DNA from: Promethearchaeia archaeon
Lineage (GTDB): Archaea; Asgardarchaeota; Lokiarchaeia; Sigyniarchaeales; SOKP01
Direction of reading: 5' to 3'
Length of the DNA: 64,000 bases
Assembly: GCA_029856045.1 (NCBI GenBank)
Contig: JAHQWG010000025.1
Span: 94,904-158,903, forward strand
Part shown: one piece after another, positions 26,146 through 35,559 of the stretch
Numbering within the stretch: the stretch's first letter is position 1
Layout: every line of letters begins with the position of its first letter
The notes under the pieces: generated by a model
Seen by the model: the letters and a program-made list of their open reading frames with translations, nothing else
Database searches by the model: none
What the model was told of the DNA's origin: nothing
Translations under genes and position numbers: made by a program

Positions 26146-27432
26146 ATGAGTGAAATAAACACCAATATAATTAAGAATATAAATAAGGACCAAATACTTA
26201 AGGACGCTTATGATTTAAGTTTTCCGCGTAGGATTGGGAGCGAAGGAAATCTAAAAGCAAGAGAGCTTTTAGTTTCAAAGATTACAGAACTAGAATATAA
26301 ACCACATTTTCAGAATTTTACGTATTCCTATTTATTTCGTTCATTTATTTTTAATATCATACGAATTATATACATTTTAGGAATTATGGGGCTGTTAATT
26401 TTGTATTTTCCTTTCACACAAGATAGAATCATCTGGATTTTAATTCCCGGAACATTAATTATTGTTTTATTAGTAATTGAATTTTCATATCACCAAGAAA
26501 TAAGTCAATTCGCTATAATGAATTGGGAGAAATTAAAACCTAAACAAAAAAAGCTAATTAGAAATGGAAAAAATATATTTGCAATTAAGTCAAATGAATC
26601 CAGATTAATTTTTTCTGATGAATTAAACGAATTTCAATTGAATTTAGAGAGAAAAAGCGAATATAAACGACATTTAATAATTTTAAGTGCTCATTATGAT
26701 TCAATAAACGTTTCATTTGGACCCTTTTTAATAATATTTACTTCAATTTTAAATACCATAGGCATATTGATAATTGGATTTTTTCCAATCGTGCTTTTGA
26801 TTCTGTCAGGGATCTGGTACTATATATTTACGGTAATTTATCTTATATTCTGCTCTTTGACTTTATTATCATCATTTATTAGACTGTTTAGAAAATTACA
26901 AAATTTTTCTGATGGAGCAATAGATAACGCAAGTGGAGTTTCTACGGTATTAGGTGTTGCTCGGGCTCTAAAAGAAATAGATTTACCAAATGTAGATATA
27001 ATATTTTCCTTTTGGGACGCTGAAGAGGAAGGACTTGTAGGAAGTTTATCATTTGTAGAAAAACACCTTCAAAAATTAATTAATTTATATGGTATTGAAA
27101 ATATTCATGTAATTTCGTATGATGGGTGCGGTTCAAAAGGTCAAATCAGTTTTGGAAGATCTTTTGGCTTTCCCAGGGTAATAAAACATGATAAGGGAAT
27201 AGTCAATAAATTAAAAGCAAGTGCGGAATCATTGGAGATACCTACAAAGACATCATGGTTCTACTATCCTCCGTCGGATCATGCTTGTTTTGGAATAAGA
27301 AATATAGACTCAGTCTGGTTTTATTCATTCGCCGCAGTATCAAATACTGTAAAAGATAAAAAAGAGTTATTAGTAGGAAAGACATTGGTAAATTCTGTTA
27401 AGATTACATTACAATATTTATCAAATTTTTAA
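26146..27432 (+). CDS. Membrane-bound M28-family metallopeptidase
   Basis: 428 residues from ATG 26146 (MSEINTN); the track's TTG 26131 is 15 bases earlier. M28 zinc ligands are intact: SAHYDS, DNASGVS, WDAEEEGLVGS (catalytic and bridging Glu), SYDGCG, PSDHACF. Two hydrophobic pairs (about 70-110 and 190-240) interrupt the N-terminal half, so the catalytic domain is membrane-tethered and split by the second pair between the first His and the Asp. Aminopeptidase activity is expected; which side of the membrane it faces is unclear. Followed by a convergent acyl-CoA dehydrogenase. Confidence 0.85.
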   Translation: MSEINTNIIKNINKDQILKDAYDLSFPRRIGSEGNLKARELLVSKITELEYKPHFQNFTYSYLFRSFIFNIIRIIYILGIMGLLILYFPFTQDRIIWILIPGTLIIVLLVIEFSYHQEISQFAIMNWEKLKPKQKKLIRNGKNIFAIKSNESRLIFSDELNEFQLNLERKSEYKRHLIILSAHYDSINVSFGPFLIIFTSILNTIGILIIGFFPIVLLILSGIWYYIFTVIYLIFCSLTLLSSFIRLFRKLQNFSDGAIDNASGVSTVLGVARALKEIDLPNVDIIFSFWDAEEEGLVGSLSFVEKHLQKLINLYGIENIHVISYDGCGSKGQISFGRSFGFPRVIKHDKGIVNKLKASAESLEIPTKTSWFYYPPSDHACFGIRNIDSVWFYSFAAVSNTVKDKKELLVGKTLVNSVKITLQYLSNF

Positions 27433-27536
27433 TGTATTATCAAATTTCCTATAATTTAAAATTGAGTGATTATCTTTAAAGTAATTATTTAAAAAAAAAA
27501 TTAGAGGAAATTAAAAAAATTCTATTCTATTTTAAA

Positions 27537-28790
27537 TTATAAGAGAGATCTAAACATTCTTCGGATTGAATTCTGCACAATAAGCATTTGTACATTCCTT
27601 GTACCTCCAATAACTTCCTCCACTTTTGAGGCATCTAATGCCTCATCTAGTAGAGTGTTATCAGTAAGAGAAATTCCACCCATATGATTTTGAATCTCGT
27701 AGCAAACCTCGTGAGAGAGTTTACATCCGTAATATTTAATTTGCGATGATAAAGAAGCCATCCATTTTTCGATTTCTTTGCTTGGTTTTTCAGCAAAAAG
27801 AATTTTATCATCATATATTGATGCAATTTGAAAAGCCATCATTGTGGCTGCTGTGACTTTAGTAAGTAAATCAGCAAGCGGAAATCCAATACCTTGATAT
27901 CCAATTATGTCTTTATTAAATTGCTTTCTCAAATTGGAATAAATAAGTCCATGAATAAGTCCATTCCAACAGATACCTAATGTACTTCCTACAATACTTA
28001 TCCTTTCGGGAATTAAACCGTCAAATAGATAATTATATCCCTTTCCATCATCTCCTAATATGTATGGATATGGAACCTTAACATCTTCAAGAATACTATG
28101 AGCTATATGCACTCTTGGAACGGCATTTATACGTAATCTTTCAGTTCTAATGCCAAATTCTTTTTTAAACATTGCTTGGACCATAGTACCCCTCGGATCT
28201 TTCATATTATACACCCCATATCCAACAAAGTAGTCAGCTTTAGGACCATTCGTAGTGAAAATCTTCTCTCCGTTAAATATAACCCCATCAGCAGCTTTCT
28301 CGCAAGTTGTTAGCAGATTAACTGCATCTGAACCTCTTTCTGGTTCCGTAATTAAAATACAACCAATGCCATTTCCCTCCATTAAATCTGCTTGAACTTT
28401 AGAGATCTCGCTTGTCTCGCCGTGCTGGAATGTTGGGTTCCCACAGAGTATTCCACTGGCTAAACGTGCAAGGTCCAGTTGTGGATCACAGATGCTTAAA
28501 ATTGTAGCTAATAAAACTTCATATTTCATTCCATAAGGGATAAAATCTTTATATTTATTCATTCGTTGGATAAAACCTCGTTCTCCAAGTTTTGGAAATA
28601 ATACATAGACATCTTTTTCTCTATCAATTGTAGGGGCTAATTCAAGGCAAAAATCTTCGACTTCTTTGACAAATGCCAGTTCTTCTTCGTTTAATAATGG
28701 AAAGATATTTTGATTCAAAATCTTATAAAAATTACCCAATTCCAATTTTTCTAAAATTTCATCCTTGATAATTTTTTCTTGTATTTTCAT
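27537..28790 (-). CDS. Acyl-CoA dehydrogenase family protein
   Basis: 417 residues, FAD-dependent acyl-CoA dehydrogenase fold. ILITEPERGSDAVNLLTTCEKAADGVIFNGEKIFTTNGPKAD is the flavin/substrate-binding middle domain; ERISIVGSTLGICWNGL starts the helical domain; SLTDNTLLDEALDASKVEEVIGGTRNVQMLIVQNSI is the C-terminal FAD-binding signature. Oxidises an acyl-CoA to the trans-2-enoyl-CoA and passes electrons to an ETF. The catalytic Glu common in short-chain members is not obvious in EEVIGGTRNVQ, so the base may be elsewhere. Fits the HAD and SDR genes of the window. No ETF genes are adjacent. Confidence 0.92.
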   Translation of the reverse strand: MKIQEKIIKDEILEKLELGNFYKILNQNIFPLLNEEELAFVKEVEDFCLELAPTIDREKDVYVLFPKLGERGFIQRMNKYKDFIPYGMKYEVLLATILSICDPQLDLARLASGILCGNPTFQHGETSEISKVQADLMEGNGIGCILITEPERGSDAVNLLTTCEKAADGVIFNGEKIFTTNGPKADYFVGYGVYNMKDPRGTMVQAMFKKEFGIRTERLRINAVPRVHIAHSILEDVKVPYPYILGDDGKGYNYLFDGLIPERISIVGSTLGICWNGLIHGLIYSNLRKQFNKDIIGYQGIGFPLADLLTKVTAATMMAFQIASIYDDKILFAEKPSKEIEKWMASLSSQIKYYGCKLSHEVCYEIQNHMGGISLTDNTLLDEALDASKVEEVIGGTRNVQMLIVQNSIRRMFRSLL

Positions 28791-28989
28791 ATTTAATTCA
28801 GTTTAAATATTCATTTTAAAGTCTAATATCCATTAAAAACGAAACATATTTTATTAATTTATAACATAGTGAGTATCAAAATTTTAAATATAATAACTAA
28901 AATCTACAATTAATAAGAAATAATTTATAACTAAGAAATAAAATTATTATTTTAATAGAATTAAAAAAAAGGAACAAATCTATAGAAAA

Positions 28990-30585
28990 ATGTCTACCTT
29001 TCTCATTGTATTCATCATTTCCTGCGGTTTATTAACGTTTTTCTTATTATTGACGTTTTTCTATTATCAACAAATACAAAAAATGCAACTAACTGAAGAA
29101 CTTGAGAAAAAAGAAAAATCTTTAGAAACTATACTTGAGAGATATGCCCTTAAAGAAAAGAAAAATGTTATGATGGAAAAATTGGCTCAAATTTCTCAAA
29201 TAATTGCTGAAACTGAAAGTGAAATTGCCATAAAAACATCTCAAAGAACAAAACTTGCTGAAGAGTCTTTTAAGGAAAAAAGTTCTGAAGTAGAAATCAT
29301 TCAGCAAGCAGATGTAAAATATCGGACTTTTTCTCAAGATTTATCGTCTGCAATGCCTATTTCTGAAGAAGAAAGGCAAAGGGACTTAACAGATTTGAAA
29401 AATGCAATCGAAATATTAGAAAGTTTGGATGAAACAAAATATTTAAAAGATCAAAAAACAGTTGATGTTGCAAAAGGTTTATTTTTTGATAAGATGTCTC
29501 AAAAAATTAATTCTATAATAAATGAATTAAATTTAAGAGATTATAAAGTAATACCTGACGAAAGATTGGTATTTCATTCTTTAAAAAGTATCCCACAACT
29601 AAAGAATGAAGATTTTGAACCACTCTTAAATATAATGAAAGAAACGGGATTTTTTAATGATTTCATTGAAGTCAATCCAAAGTTGAGTTTAATTATTTTT
29701 CAAAAAGAAAAATTAATCTTTAATCAATCTGAAAAGGTTCTTCTCGCATTTGCATATGCAGAAGATTATTTAACTCCTCAAAAATTAATGGAACTTACTG
29801 AATGGAATAATGCGTTTGCTATGAAGGTGATAAATTCATTAAAAGAAAAAGGACTTTTAACAATATTTGATGAGAACATAAAAATTGACGGTTTTGGAAA
29901 TGTAGATGAGCGGAAAAAATGGAATGAATTCATAGAAGATCAAATTAAAGAAGAAAAAGAAGAATTTGAACGAAAAAGACACCGCCAAAAAGAGAGAGAA
30001 AATGAATTTAAAGAAAAAATACGTTTAAAACAACAAAAAATAAAAAAAATTGAAGACCAGAGATTAAAAGATATAGGTGATTTAAAGATTGCTATGGAAA
30101 AGCTGGAGGAAATAGCTTATTTCGATTCTAAACCGTCGTCGGAAGAAATCACTAGAGAACAAATTTCGGAAAAAATACTTGAATATTATGAGCAAAATTT
30201 AATCTTAAATGGAGGATTAGTGCAATTTTCAAAAATTTTTGAACATATAAAAGAAGATTATCCGAAGATAAATGTTAAAAAGATTTTAGACGTACTACAT
30301 AAATTCCAAGAAATGCAAATGATTAAAGATTCTTTTATGTTAGGCAGAGCTAGGATATACCTGTTTCAAGAAATGGAATTTAATGATAAAGATAAAGAGT
30401 TTTTATTATTAAATATAAATAAAAAACCCATGACAAAAGAAGAATTTTTAAAAGCACTAAAATGGGATGAGGAGAATTTATTAAAAATTATGAAAAAACT
30501 TCAGGGATATAATATTTTAAGAATTGAAGAAAATAAAATAATAATTCCTGGAATTAAACAAAAAAATATAACAGATGAAGAATAG
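28990..30585 (+). CDS. Membrane-anchored coiled-coil protein with two internally duplicated helical/winged-helix units
   Basis: 531 residues, not recognised. One N-terminal TM helix (FLIVFIISCGLLTFFLLLTFFYY), a coiled coil (about 35-100), then unit A: IEILESLDETKYLKDQK ... winged-helix-like LLAFAYAEDYLTPQKLMELTEWNNAFAMKVINSLKEKGLL (about 255-305). A second very charged coiled coil (about 315-365) precedes unit B: MEKLEEIAYFDSKPSSEE ... FLLLNINKKPMTKEEFLKALKWDEENLLKIMKKLQGYNIL (about 470-520). The two units repeat in order and length. Tandem winged helices on a membrane-linked coiled coil invite comparison with ESCRT-II-like proteins, but this is a guess. Confidence 0.55.
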   Translation: MSTFLIVFIISCGLLTFFLLLTFFYYQQIQKMQLTEELEKKEKSLETILERYALKEKKNVMMEKLAQISQIIAETESEIAIKTSQRTKLAEESFKEKSSEVEIIQQADVKYRTFSQDLSSAMPISEEERQRDLTDLKNAIEILESLDETKYLKDQKTVDVAKGLFFDKMSQKINSIINELNLRDYKVIPDERLVFHSLKSIPQLKNEDFEPLLNIMKETGFFNDFIEVNPKLSLIIFQKEKLIFNQSEKVLLAFAYAEDYLTPQKLMELTEWNNAFAMKVINSLKEKGLLTIFDENIKIDGFGNVDERKKWNEFIEDQIKEEKEEFERKRHRQKERENEFKEKIRLKQQKIKKIEDQRLKDIGDLKIAMEKLEEIAYFDSKPSSEEITREQISEKILEYYEQNLILNGGLVQFSKIFEHIKEDYPKINVKKILDVLHKFQEMQMIKDSFMLGRARIYLFQEMEFNDKDKEFLLLNINKKPMTKEEFLKALKWDEENLLKIMKKLQGYNILRIEENKIIIPGIKQKNITDEE

Positions 30586-30586
30586 T

Positions 30587-32323
30587 CTAAGAGAATTTTT
30601 CTTTCACAAATTCCATTACTTTAATTATTTCTTCCAAGTGTGTCTCTCTTTTCCCAAAAATATAAAACCTGACATCAGGACCTGTTCCCGAAGGTCTGAA
30701 ATATAGAATAGAATCCTCACTTTTGAGTTGATAAGTATCAATCTTATTATTATTATCAGATAAACTTCTGATTTGATATTCTTTATTATCTAATTTTAAG
30801 GATTTTCCGTCATACTTCTCAAAATTTTTCATTATTTTGATTTTCTCCACATCAACAGCGGGAATTGTTCTGTTTATTCCCTTTATTGTCCAATCAATTG
30901 CATCGGAAATTCTATATCCTCTGACTATCAACTCAGAAAGTATGATTAGAGCTGGAACGGGGTATTTATCTGCAATTATGGGAAAAGGTGTTTCAAAATC
31001 ATATTCTTCCGTGTTATTTTTTTTGGTAACTTTTAATATGTTGAATGTATGACCCCCACTTTCCTCCCACGCTGCAACTATTAAGTTCTCATCAATAATT
31101 TCTTTATTCTTAACAATTTTGCTTATGGTGTCTTTGAGTGGGGTTGAATTATTAATTTTTACAAATTTATCATTATTTTCTACATATAATATTCCTGTAT
31201 CAATTTTTGATTGATCTACTTCAACCCCAAACAAGAAATATAAAATAACACCTAAATGTTTATATCCTACACCTGTCAAAATATTTAGAATTGAAGTATG
31301 GTCACCCCTATAATCGCTTGGAATTGTTCTTATGTTAATTATTTTGCATGAGAATTCCTTTGCAAGAATATTATGCATAGCAGTATAAAGCTCGTTTGGT
31401 ATATAAAGATTATATCCATCATCCTCCTTTAAAAAGAATGCAAGTCGATCTCTATCAGCGTCTAATAATATCGCAATTTTTGAATCAACAGATTCCATCG
31501 TTTGAATTAACTTTTCTCTTCTTAATTCCTTAATTGGATTAGGCGGGTTGATAGTTTCGTCTATTAAGGTAATGTTAGCTCCATATTCTTTATAAAGATT
31601 CACAATACCCCTTGCCTTACCTAAATATGGCCATATAACAATTTTCGCATTTTTTAAGGCTTGAATTTCAATAATTTTAGAAATTAAATCTTTAATATAC
31701 TCATTATTTTTCTGTTCTGCACCAATTCTATTTTCTTTAAATTTTCTCTTAAATTTTATCTCATTTAAGGAAAGCGCTATGCTAGAAATTTGCTTCATTA
31801 AATCGCCCGAAATAGGAATTGGATATTTCATATAAACTTTAAGTCCATTCCAATCTAATGGATTGTGGGATGCAGTAATCATTAAAGCTAGATTTATATC
31901 TTCATATAATGCAACTGATGCACTAGCATAAGGACTAGACATCAAGGAATTCCCATTACCATCTTTCTGAAAGAAAATTTCAAAACCATCTTGAGCAAAT
32001 AATTGAGCACAGAGTTTTACTAAATAATTACTACTCGGACGACAATCGGAAACAATTAATATTTTCGGATTTTCTTCTATAAAATCTTCTTGAAATTTGA
32101 TACTGATCGCTTTAGCAACGCGAAGATAGAGAAATAATTTTTGATTAGTTAAAAGATATGTTCCTGAAGGTTCTATTGAATCAAAAAGTTTAATTCTTAA
32201 ACCTGAGGTTGGGGGAACAATGGGATCAACAATTTTTTGCTCCTCTTCATTCAAATCAGGTAATCTTATTAAATTGTAATCTTCAAATTCCTCGAAGTTT
32301 AATTTTTCAATTTTAAATTCCAT
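30587..32323 (-). CDS. Phosphohexomutase (phosphoglucomutase/phosphomannomutase family)
   Basis: 578 residues, longer than the ~455-residue archaeal PGM/PMM. Phosphoserine loop TASHNPLDWNGLKVY (about 154), Mg loop DADRDRLAFF (about 290), sugar loop WEESGGHTF (about 425), phosphate loop RPSGTGPDVRFYIFG (about 545), where the usual Glu of SGTEP is Gly. Interconverts hexose 1- and 6-phosphates for glycogen, cell-surface sugars or N-glycans. ATG start; ends one base after the convergent coiled-coil gene. Confidence 0.9.
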   Translation of the reverse strand: MEFKIEKLNFEEFEDYNLIRLPDLNEEEQKIVDPIVPPTSGLRIKLFDSIEPSGTYLLTNQKLFLYLRVAKAISIKFQEDFIEENPKILIVSDCRPSSNYLVKLCAQLFAQDGFEIFFQKDGNGNSLMSSPYASASVALYEDINLALMITASHNPLDWNGLKVYMKYPIPISGDLMKQISSIALSLNEIKFKRKFKENRIGAEQKNNEYIKDLISKIIEIQALKNAKIVIWPYLGKARGIVNLYKEYGANITLIDETINPPNPIKELRREKLIQTMESVDSKIAILLDADRDRLAFFLKEDDGYNLYIPNELYTAMHNILAKEFSCKIINIRTIPSDYRGDHTSILNILTGVGYKHLGVILYFLFGVEVDQSKIDTGILYVENNDKFVKINNSTPLKDTISKIVKNKEIIDENLIVAAWEESGGHTFNILKVTKKNNTEEYDFETPFPIIADKYPVPALIILSELIVRGYRISDAIDWTIKGINRTIPAVDVEKIKIMKNFEKYDGKSLKLDNKEYQIRSLSDNNNKIDTYQLKSEDSILYFRPSGTGPDVRFYIFGKRETHLEEIIKVMEFVKEKFS

Positions 32324-32360
32324 ATTTACTACACAACCCTTTTATTAAAATTAGAAATTT

Positions 32361-33245
32361 TTATTTTATATGTTTTTTTTCTATTGTTTCGATTGCATTT
32401 CTTAAAATTTCATGAATTTTTTCCCGATATACAAGATTGATTGCAACCATGCCAAAAGTTTTTATTTGCCTTTTATCAGTAGAGAGTAATTTCTCACAAA
32501 ATTCAGGAGTTAATCTGTTGTCTAAATCTTGCTTATTTGCTATCCCGATAACAAATTCATCTTCATAATATTTATCCAAAATGTCATGTATTATTTGTTT
32601 TGAACCCGATACATTCTCATAAGTGGAATCAGTTACTAATAAAGCAATTTCTGTACCTGAAAGTAAGCTTGTCCATAGACTCTGAAAATTTTTTTGGCCC
32701 GCAAAATCCCAGAAAACAACTTCTCTTTTACCTCCAAACCCATCAAAAGTTGTAATATCAGCAGTCATTGTAGGTACATATTCTAAATTAATATCTTTCC
32801 CACAAATTAAATGAAGAAGTGTTGTTTTCCCAACCCCTCCAAATCCAATGATTGAAATTTTTATCGCACCAAGAACAATTTTATCAAGTTCTTCGTTAAA
32901 TTTCTTAAATATTGAACGATTGCCTGCCCATTTATTATCTTTAATAATATTTTCGAATTTTTCTATGAATTTTTCGGCAATATTATTTAATTTGTTGGTT
33001 ATTTCTTTATCTTCATCTTCTTTATCTGCACAAACGACAAATATTATGTCTTTAATAGAGATATAGAAGTATTTATTATCTCCAGTCTCAGTAGATTTTA
33101 TTTCTGATTGACTAATTTCTTGCATAAAACTTGAAAATGCACTTAAAAAACCAGCCAATAAATCTTTATCAACCTCCGAGACACCATAATTGCGGAATAG
33201 CAAAGATTTTCCATTATTGGTCAGGATGTTAACGTATTGAATCAA
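32361..33245 (-). CDS. Arf/Ras-superfamily GTPase with N-terminal longin-like domain
   Basis: 294 residues. Residues 1-110 form a longin-like alpha-beta domain (YVNILTNNGKSLLFRNYG) resembling that of the GTPase at 3120-4193. G domain: G1 GFGGVGKTTLLHL near 135, G3 WDFAGQKNF, G4 ANKQDL, and again MVAIN in place of the SAK loop. It lacks the C-terminal TPR-like extension of its paralogue. TTG start (TTG ATT CAA TAC), because the frame is closed by TAG five codons before. Probably a cytosolic switch on a membrane or a Ragulator-like scaffold. Located 37 bp downstream-facing from the phosphohexomutase start. Confidence 0.85.
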   Translation of the reverse strand: MIQYVNILTNNGKSLLFRNYGVSEVDKDLLAGFLSAFSSFMQEISQSEIKSTETGDNKYFYISIKDIIFVVCADKEDEDKEITNKLNNIAEKFIEKFENIIKDNKWAGNRSIFKKFNEELDKIVLGAIKISIIGFGGVGKTTLLHLICGKDINLEYVPTMTADITTFDGFGGKREVVFWDFAGQKNFQSLWTSLLSGTEIALLVTDSTYENVSGSKQIIHDILDKYYEDEFVIGIANKQDLDNRLTPEFCEKLLSTDKRQIKTFGMVAINLVYREKIHEILRNAIETIEKKHIK

Positions 33246-33382
33246 TTTTTTTGCATACTATGGAGTATTTTTTCAATTATTAATATGAATATATAAGTAA
33301 TAAAATAAATAATTCTTTAAATAAATTTAAAATAAATATCCATCTTCAAAGTATCATAGAGTTAAATTTATGATAAAAAATA

Positions 33383-33949
33383 ATGACTAATAATAACTCA
33401 TCAGATAAAATAGACCCACTTGAAGAGAAAATCGGATCATTCTCGGAAATACTTCAAAACTTTGGTTTAAACCTCATACAAAATATTGGAAAAATTACTC
33501 ATTCAATTCATATATTAACTGATAAAATTGATGATCTTTTAAAAACAACTCTAGATATAAAGGGACTTATTCCACAACTGAATAAAATTATTGAAAAACA
33601 AGATGCAATTGAAAGTGAAATTGATCTCTTAAAATCAGTAATCTCACAAGGAATAATTGCTCAAAAATCAACTGAAATTGAAAGAGATGAAACTACAACA
33701 TTCAAATCAAATAATGCTAAGGAGATCTTTGATAATTTAAAAACGGCAGTTATGAGTACAAATGATTTAGAGAAAATTAAAGCTCTCTTAGAGGAAACAA
33801 AAGAATCGATCTTTGAAATTACAGGAGGTCATAGAACTTTGTATGAAATTTCAAGAACTATTGCTGATTTAAAAAACTTTAAAGAATTTAATGAATCTTT
33901 AGAAAAAATGCTTCTTGATAAGATTGATTTCTGGATTATAAAATTTTAA
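33383..33949 (+). CDS. Coiled-coil protein of unknown function
   Basis: 188 residues, no recognisable domain. Mostly helical with long heptad-like stretches (IGKITHSIHILTDKIDDLLKTTLDIKGLIPQLNKII) and a C-terminal helical part (LEKIKALLEETKESIFEITGGHRTLYEISRTIADLKNF). No signal or membrane segment. It sits between two GTPase genes and 190 bp before the Rab-like GTPase on the same strand, so it could be an effector or scaffold, which is only guilt by association. Confidence 0.6.
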   Translation: MTNNNSSDKIDPLEEKIGSFSEILQNFGLNLIQNIGKITHSIHILTDKIDDLLKTTLDIKGLIPQLNKIIEKQDAIESEIDLLKSVISQGIIAQKSTEIERDETTTFKSNNAKEIFDNLKTAVMSTNDLEKIKALLEETKESIFEITGGHRTLYEISRTIADLKNFKEFNESLEKMLLDKIDFWIIKF

Positions 33950-34139
33950 AATCCCCCAAACCATTTGCATTCTTTTTAAAAAAAAAGGATTCTTAAAAAC
34001 TAAAATATTCTATGTAATTTAAAAAATTTCATGGTTTTTTGGAGCTTTTTTATCTTAATTATGATTAAATATTTTAAAGTGAAATTTTTTTTTCTACTAA
34101 ATAACTGGTTAAAATCTTAAAATTATAAAGTGCAAACAA

Positions 34140-34718
34140 ATGTCAGAAGATTCAAATAATGAAAAACTACACTTCTATAGACCAGATACGGAGTATATTT
34201 ATAAGATAATCGTTATTGGGGATCCTACTGTAGGAAAGACTAGCCTCTTAAACAATTTTATTAAAAAAAGATTTACAAAAACATACATTCCAACGGTTGG
34301 CGTAAATATCTTAAAGTACATCCTCCAGTTTGAAACAAAGGAAGGGAAGAAAACTGAAGTCAACCTAATGTTCTGGGATATCGCTGGGCAACCTCAGTTC
34401 TACATGGTCCACAAACCATATTATCAAGGTGCAAACGGAATTATTCTTGTGTTTGACATTACCAGAAGCAGTACTTTTTCAAATGTTAACAATTGGTACA
34501 ATGAAGCTGTTAAATTTGGTCTTTCTTCAGTACCAAGAATAATTGTTGGGAATAAGATTGATTTAAAAGATGATAGGAAGATTATTGTTCCAATGTCAGA
34601 GCATCTTTCTAAAAAGTTAAATGCTCCATATTTCGAAACATCCGCAAAAACAGGGGTTAATGTTCCTATTATTTTCCATAAAATTACCGAATTAATTTAT
34701 TATAAGAAAAATGAATAA
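34140..34718 (+). CDS. Rab/Ras-like small GTPase
   Basis: 192 residues, a single G domain with every motif: G1 GDPTVGKTSLL (about 30), switch-I Thr in YIPTVGVN, G3 WDIAGQPQF, G4 GNKIDL, G5 ETSAK. Gln of the G3 AGQ is present, so intrinsic hydrolysis should be intact. There is no C-terminal Cys for prenylation (ends YYKKNE), so membrane binding must come from elsewhere. The abundance of such GTPases is a hallmark of Asgard genomes. ATG start, with T-rich DNA after the stop. Confidence 0.93.
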   Translation: MSEDSNNEKLHFYRPDTEYIYKIIVIGDPTVGKTSLLNNFIKKRFTKTYIPTVGVNILKYILQFETKEGKKTEVNLMFWDIAGQPQFYMVHKPYYQGANGIILVFDITRSSTFSNVNNWYNEAVKFGLSSVPRIIVGNKIDLKDDRKIIVPMSEHLSKKLNAPYFETSAKTGVNVPIIFHKITELIYYKKNE

Positions 34719-34836
34719 AAATCAATAGATTAAAACTCTTTTTTTCAATTTAATTTACTTTTTTTTAAGAAAGAATTTTTTTTTAATTGCATAGGAAATC
34801 AAGGTCAAGAAGAAAAGTTCAAGATAAAACGAAAAA

Positions 34837-34881
34837 AATTTTACGATTTTATTTATATAGGAGTTTTAACCTCGTAAAATT
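34837..34881. repeat. Inverted repeat, 10-bp arms
   Basis: AATTTTACGA (34837-34846) and TCGTAAAATT (34872-34881) are perfect reverse complements separated by 25 bp. Could form an RNA stem or bind a dimeric regulator in front of the small gene at 35094. Confidence 0.6.
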
Positions 34882-34944
34882 ATAAAGGATCTGAATTAAA
34901 AGGAGAAAAATTAGTTGCGATGAATACGAATTTTAATCATATCC

Positions 34945-34965
34945 ATATATTACATTGTAATATAT
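34945..34965. repeat. Palindromic hairpin, 9-bp arms and 3-nt loop
   Basis: ATATATTAC, loop ATT, GTAATATAT: a perfect 21-bp near-palindrome about 130 bp upstream of the gene at 35094. It looks like an operator or a stable RNA stem; long perfect palindromes are rarer than chance AT matches would suggest, but a chance origin is possible. Confidence 0.55.
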
Positions 34966-35093
34966 AAACGATTACTGCTATAATATTCAGATCATATTCA
35001 AGGGATTATTCAGCTGATATTGAAAAGATCTCGAGAATATAGTATTGGATAATATAAATATTAAAATAAATTTAAGAGGTTGTGTGTGAAGAA

Positions 35094-35378
35094 ATGAGTA
35101 TGTTTAGATCTTACTTGCTGAAGCAAAACTTTTGGGCAAAAAAGGGAAAGGAAAGGACAGTATATATGAAACATGATATAAATATTGGTGGAATATATGC
35201 TTACCTCGTGAATCATGGAGTTAAATTGATTGTTAAAGGGAAAGATTATTTTTTTGATAATTTTGATAATTTGGAAGTTTTTCTAAACCGTTTAACAACC
35301 AATTCTAATAACGATGATTTTTCGAGAGTTCTTAAGAGAAGAAACATGCAAAAGGCTCTTAGAACTTTAGCAATTTAA
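35094..35378 (+). CDS. Small basic protein of unknown function
   Basis: 94 residues from ATG 35094 (MSMFRSYLL), chosen because GTGA lies 6 nt before it; the track's GTG 35082 would add MCEE. Strongly basic and aromatic at the ends (RSYLLKQNFWAKKGKERTVY; SRVLKRRNMQKALRTL), with a middle alpha-beta stretch (GVKLIVKGKDYFFDNFDNLEVFLNRL). No known family recognised; nucleic-acid or membrane binding is conceivable from charge alone. Preceded by the inverted repeats described above. Confidence 0.6.
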   Translation: MSMFRSYLLKQNFWAKKGKERTVYMKHDINIGGIYAYLVNHGVKLIVKGKDYFFDNFDNLEVFLNRLTTNSNNDDFSRVLKRRNMQKALRTLAI

Positions 35379-35559
35379 TTAAATAATAAATAAATTTATT
35401 CTCCCTTTTTTTAACAAAAATTAATTTAAATTAAACATTCAGTTGGAATTAAATCGATTTAAATATTCCATATTGTTGATTTAAAAACAATAAATTTTAT
35501 GATTTCTTATTGAAGTATATTAAAATCTAAGAAAAAATATCTTAGATTAACAAAAGATT

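Larger units (their letters stand above)
34719..35093. other. Long intergenic region with two inverted repeats
   Basis: About 375 bp without a convincing gene. After T-runs (34737-34768, likely terminator) come a 10-bp inverted repeat and a compact hairpin (listed separately), then 120 bp of plain AT-rich DNA up to the small gene at 35094. A 15-codon ATG ORF near 34920 behind AAGGAG is too weak to call. Confidence 0.5.

Noticed and set aside
34922-34969. 15-codon ORF behind AAGGAG upstream of the 35094 gene (possible leader peptide)
   Set aside because: SD spacing is too long (about 16 nt) and the sequence overlaps the hairpin without any attenuation-like codon pattern.
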